Shown: one piece after another, positions 62,149 through 64,000 of the stretch
How the letters are laid out: every line of letters starts with the position of its first letter
How positions within the stretch are numbered: the first letter of the stretch is position 1
DNA from: Ruminococcus sp.
GTDB taxonomy: Bacteria; Bacillota; Clostridia; Oscillospirales; Ruminococcaceae
NCBI GenBank assembly: GCA_017470905.1
Contig: JAFUXL010000011.1
Coordinates: 1 to 64,000 of the forward strand
Direction: 5' to 3'
Length of the DNA: 64,000 nucleotides
Made by a program: the position numbers and the translations under genes
Notes under the pieces: model-generated
The model's database searches: none
What the model was told of the DNA's origin: nothing
What the model saw: only the letters and a program-made list of their open reading frames with translations

Positions 62149-63009
62149 TCATAAGCCCCTTTCCCTGAGATATTTAATAATCAGGTCTTTTGCATATCCT
62201 ACGGTATAGACTTCCTTTCCGAAGTCAAGCCCTTGTTTTTTCAGCTTTGTGAAAACTTTTGTTATCTGCGGAACATCAAGACCGATTTCGGATATTTCCT
62301 CCGACCTGCCGAAAACCTTTACCGTATCGTCAAAGCAGAAAAGCCTTGCCTTGTTCATCACGAGGATTTTATCCGCAAAGCCTGCAATATCCTCCATGCT
62401 GTGCGATACTATCAGTACGGTGTTTTTGGTTCTCCTGTGATAATTTTTAATATGTGTGATAATTTTGTCTCTGCCTGCCGGGTCAAGACCTGCGGTCGGT
62501 TCGTCTAAAATCAATACTTTCGGGCGCATTGCCATAACTCCTGCGATTGCAACACGTCTTTTCTGACCGCCCGAAAGCTCAAAGGGGGAGCGTTCGAGGA
62601 TTTCCTCCTTAAGCCCTATATCACAGGCGGTTTCGATGACACGGAGCTTTATTTCGGACTCGTCAAGCCCCATATTCCTGCACCCGTATGCAATATCCTT
62701 GTAGACGGTTTCCTCGAATATCTGGTATTCGGGGTACTGGAATACAAGTCCTACCTGAAAGCGGACATCACGTATTTTATTCTTATCCTCCCATATATCC
62801 CTTCCGTCAAGGAGAACTCTGCCGGAAGAAGGCTTCAAAAGACCGTTGAAATGCTGTATCAGGGTAGATTTTCCCGAACCTGTGTGACCCATTACGCCGA
62901 TAATCTGTCCGGCATCGATTTTAAGATTAACGTGGTCTACAGCAACTTTTTCAAATGGAGAGCCTGCGCTGTAGATATATGTAAGCTCCTGAGTTTCAAG
63001 AACTGCCAA
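62149..63009 (-). CDS. ecfA2: ECF transporter ATPase A2
   Basis: ABC-type ATPase of 286 residues: Walker A GHTGSGKST, Q-loop VFQYPEYQIF, signature LSGGQKRRVAIAG, Walker B VLILDEPTAGLDP. TTG 63009 is chosen since GGGGGT lies seven bases upstream; TTG 63024 would give 291 residues but overlaps that site. Overlaps ecfA1 by 14 bases. With EcfA1 and EcfT it forms the general module used by several substrate-binding S proteins encoded elsewhere. Confidence 0.94.
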   Translation of the reverse strand: MAVLETQELTYIYSAGSPFEKVAVDHVNLKIDAGQIIGVMGHTGSGKSTLIQHFNGLLKPSSGRVLLDGRDIWEDKNKIRDVRFQVGLVFQYPEYQIFEETVYKDIAYGCRNMGLDESEIKLRVIETACDIGLKEEILERSPFELSGGQKRRVAIAGVMAMRPKVLILDEPTAGLDPAGRDKIITHIKNYHRRTKNTVLIVSHSMEDIAGFADKILVMNKARLFCFDDTVKVFGRSEEISEIGLDVPQITKVFTKLKKQGLDFGKEVYTVGYAKDLIIKYLRERGL

Positions 63010-63862
63010 TGGTTTTACCCCCAAATAATTTTTTTATCGCCTCGACACATTCTTCTTCCGTGATAATATCATCGGGAATATCATAGCCTGCGTTTTTCAG
63101 TTCCCATGCAAGCTCAGTCACCTGCGGAACGTCAAGCCCGATTTCCTTTAACTTCTGTACATGGGAAAATACTCCTTTCGGAGTATCGTCAAGAATTATA
63201 TTCCCCCTGTCCATGACGACAACACGGTCACACTGCGCCGCCTCGTCCATATAATGCGTTATGAGTACTATGGTTATATTTTTTTCACGGTTCATCTGTC
63301 TTATGGTTGACATAACCTCTTTTCGCCCCTGCGGGTCAAGCATGGCGGTAGGCTCATCGAGGATTATGCACCTCGGCTGCATGGCGATTATTCCTGCTAT
63401 GGCTATCCGCTGTTTCTGACCGCCCGAAAGCTGTGCAGGAGAATGCAGACGGTATTCGTACATATTCACGGCTTTCAGGGAGTCGTCAACACGTCTGCGC
63501 ATTTCTTCATAGGGTACACCCAGATTTTCGAGGGCGAAAGCGACATCTTCCTCAACGACAGATGAAACTATCTGATTGTCGGGGTTCTGGAACACCATGC
63601 CCGCACACTGACGCAGCTCAAATATTCTGCTGTCGTCGGAGGTATCAATGCCGTTGACGATAACTTTGCCGTCCGTGGGTACTAAAATTGCATTGATATG
63701 CTTTGCAAGAGTTGATTTTCCGCAGCCGTTATGACCGAGTACGGCGACAAATTCGCCCTCTTTTATATTCAGGTTTATGCCCTTCAGTACCTCTGCGGAG
63801 AGATTGCCCGTGTCGTCTCTGTATGAAAAATGGAGATTTTCTATTTCTATGATATTTTTCAT
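62996..63862 (-). CDS. ecfA1: ECF transporter ATPase A1
   Basis: 288 residues: Walker A GHNGCGKSTL, Q-loop VFQNPDNQIV, signature LSGGQKQRIAIAG, Walker B IILDEPTAMLDP. It pairs with EcfA2. The ATG directly follows the stop of the partial upstream gene (TAAATG), whose 3' end holds an AGGA ribosome site. Confidence 0.95.
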   Translation of the reverse strand: MKNIIEIENLHFSYRDDTGNLSAEVLKGINLNIKEGEFVAVLGHNGCGKSTLAKHINAILVPTDGKVIVNGIDTSDDSRIFELRQCAGMVFQNPDNQIVSSVVEEDVAFALENLGVPYEEMRRRVDDSLKAVNMYEYRLHSPAQLSGGQKQRIAIAGIIAMQPRCIILDEPTAMLDPQGRKEVMSTIRQMNREKNITIVLITHYMDEAAQCDRVVVMDRGNIILDDTPKGVFSHVQKLKEIGLDVPQVTELAWELKNAGYDIPDDIITEEECVEAIKKLFGGKTIGSS

Positions 63863-64000
63863 TTATTTTTTATCCTGCGGTATGGTAATAACGGGCTTGC
63901 CGTTTTCGTCAATGAGCGGAGTAAGACCGCCCTCCGCAACATAGAGATAGCTTACACCCGTCACTGTGTCCTGCAATATCTGGACGGTGTTGAGTTCCTG
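63863..64000 (-). CDS. C-terminal end of a DUF6440-like protein, partial
   Basis: The last 45 residues of a gene running in from the right edge. TVTGVSYLYVAEGGLTPLID followed by ENGKPVI matches the C-terminal pattern of DUF6440 small proteins (function unknown). It ends one codon-junction before ecfA1, so it is likely in the same operon. Confidence 0.6.
   Translation of the reverse strand, partial: QELNTVQILQDTVTGVSYLYVAEGGLTPLIDENGKPVITIPQDKK

Overview
The window looks like a chromosomal segment of an anaerobic, spore-lineage Firmicute of class Clostridia, most likely a Ruminococcus-like member of the Oscillospiraceae. The grounds are a SpoVT regulator, HrcA/CIRCE control of the dnaK operon, a ClpE-type unfoldase, a group II ECF transporter module next to truA, pyruvate phosphate dikinase, strong GGAGG ribosome sites, moderate GC genes with very AT-rich spacers, and a lipoprotein whose C-terminal half resembles ruminococcal cohesins. 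No tRNA, rRNA or CRISPR array was seen.

Layout. 1-2.8 kb: the 3' end of an IS200/IS605-type tnpB with its right end, then a NACHT NTPase gene cut by one in-frame stop. 3-10 kb: spoVT, a beta-helix carbohydrate-binding lipoprotein, a sensor kinase with a poly-aspartate tract and its response regulator, and a TPR-like protein. 10-18 kb: ppdK, glmU, a gene-free stretch that holds a candidate structured RNA, and an HTH-cupin-acyl-CoA-synthetase fusion. 18-24 kb: a rightward run with a hydroxyacid dehydrogenase, proB, proA, an unknown membrane protein, and a corA preceded by a 27-codon leader peptide. 24-30 kb: the hrcA-grpE-dnaK-orf-dnaJ heat-shock operon, with four tandem hairpin repeats before dnaK. 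30-40 kb (leftward): secD-secF and an F-type ATP synthase operon. 40-47 kb (leftward): an exopolysaccharide cluster for GDP-D-rhamnose synthesis and transfer. 47-53 kb: a YitT protein, a small leader-like protein, a LysR regulator, rplJ-rplL with an L10 leader, and a NUDIX hydrolase. 53-64 kb (leftward): ecfA1-ecfA2-ecfT-yfhO-truA-DUF5711-cvpA-clpE-lipoprotein.

Most unusual points. (i) In the ATP synthase operon the delta and alpha subunits are one 673-residue polypeptide, two c-subunit genes encode identical proteins, and an unknown membrane protein sits between gamma and beta. (ii) The corA leader peptide begins Met-Asn-Pro-Asp-Pro, close to the Met-Glu-Pro-Asp-Pro of enterobacterial MgtL, and its last codons form one arm of a 10-bp hairpin, which suggests a Mg2+-sensing leader. 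(iii) The hairpin repeats before dnaK have a diverged relative after ppdK whose stems differ by compensatory changes. (iv) A leftward promoter and a long terminator hairpin define a roughly 390-nt noncoding transcript at 14.7-15.1 kb.

Two repeat classes run through the spacers. One is a palindromic MITE-like element of about 110-140 bp, with TGAGCA ends and a CCCTCCGCC...GGCGGAGGG core. The other is the dnaK-type hairpin repeat. Many genes overlap by ATGA or GTGA, so operons are tight and translation is probably coupled.
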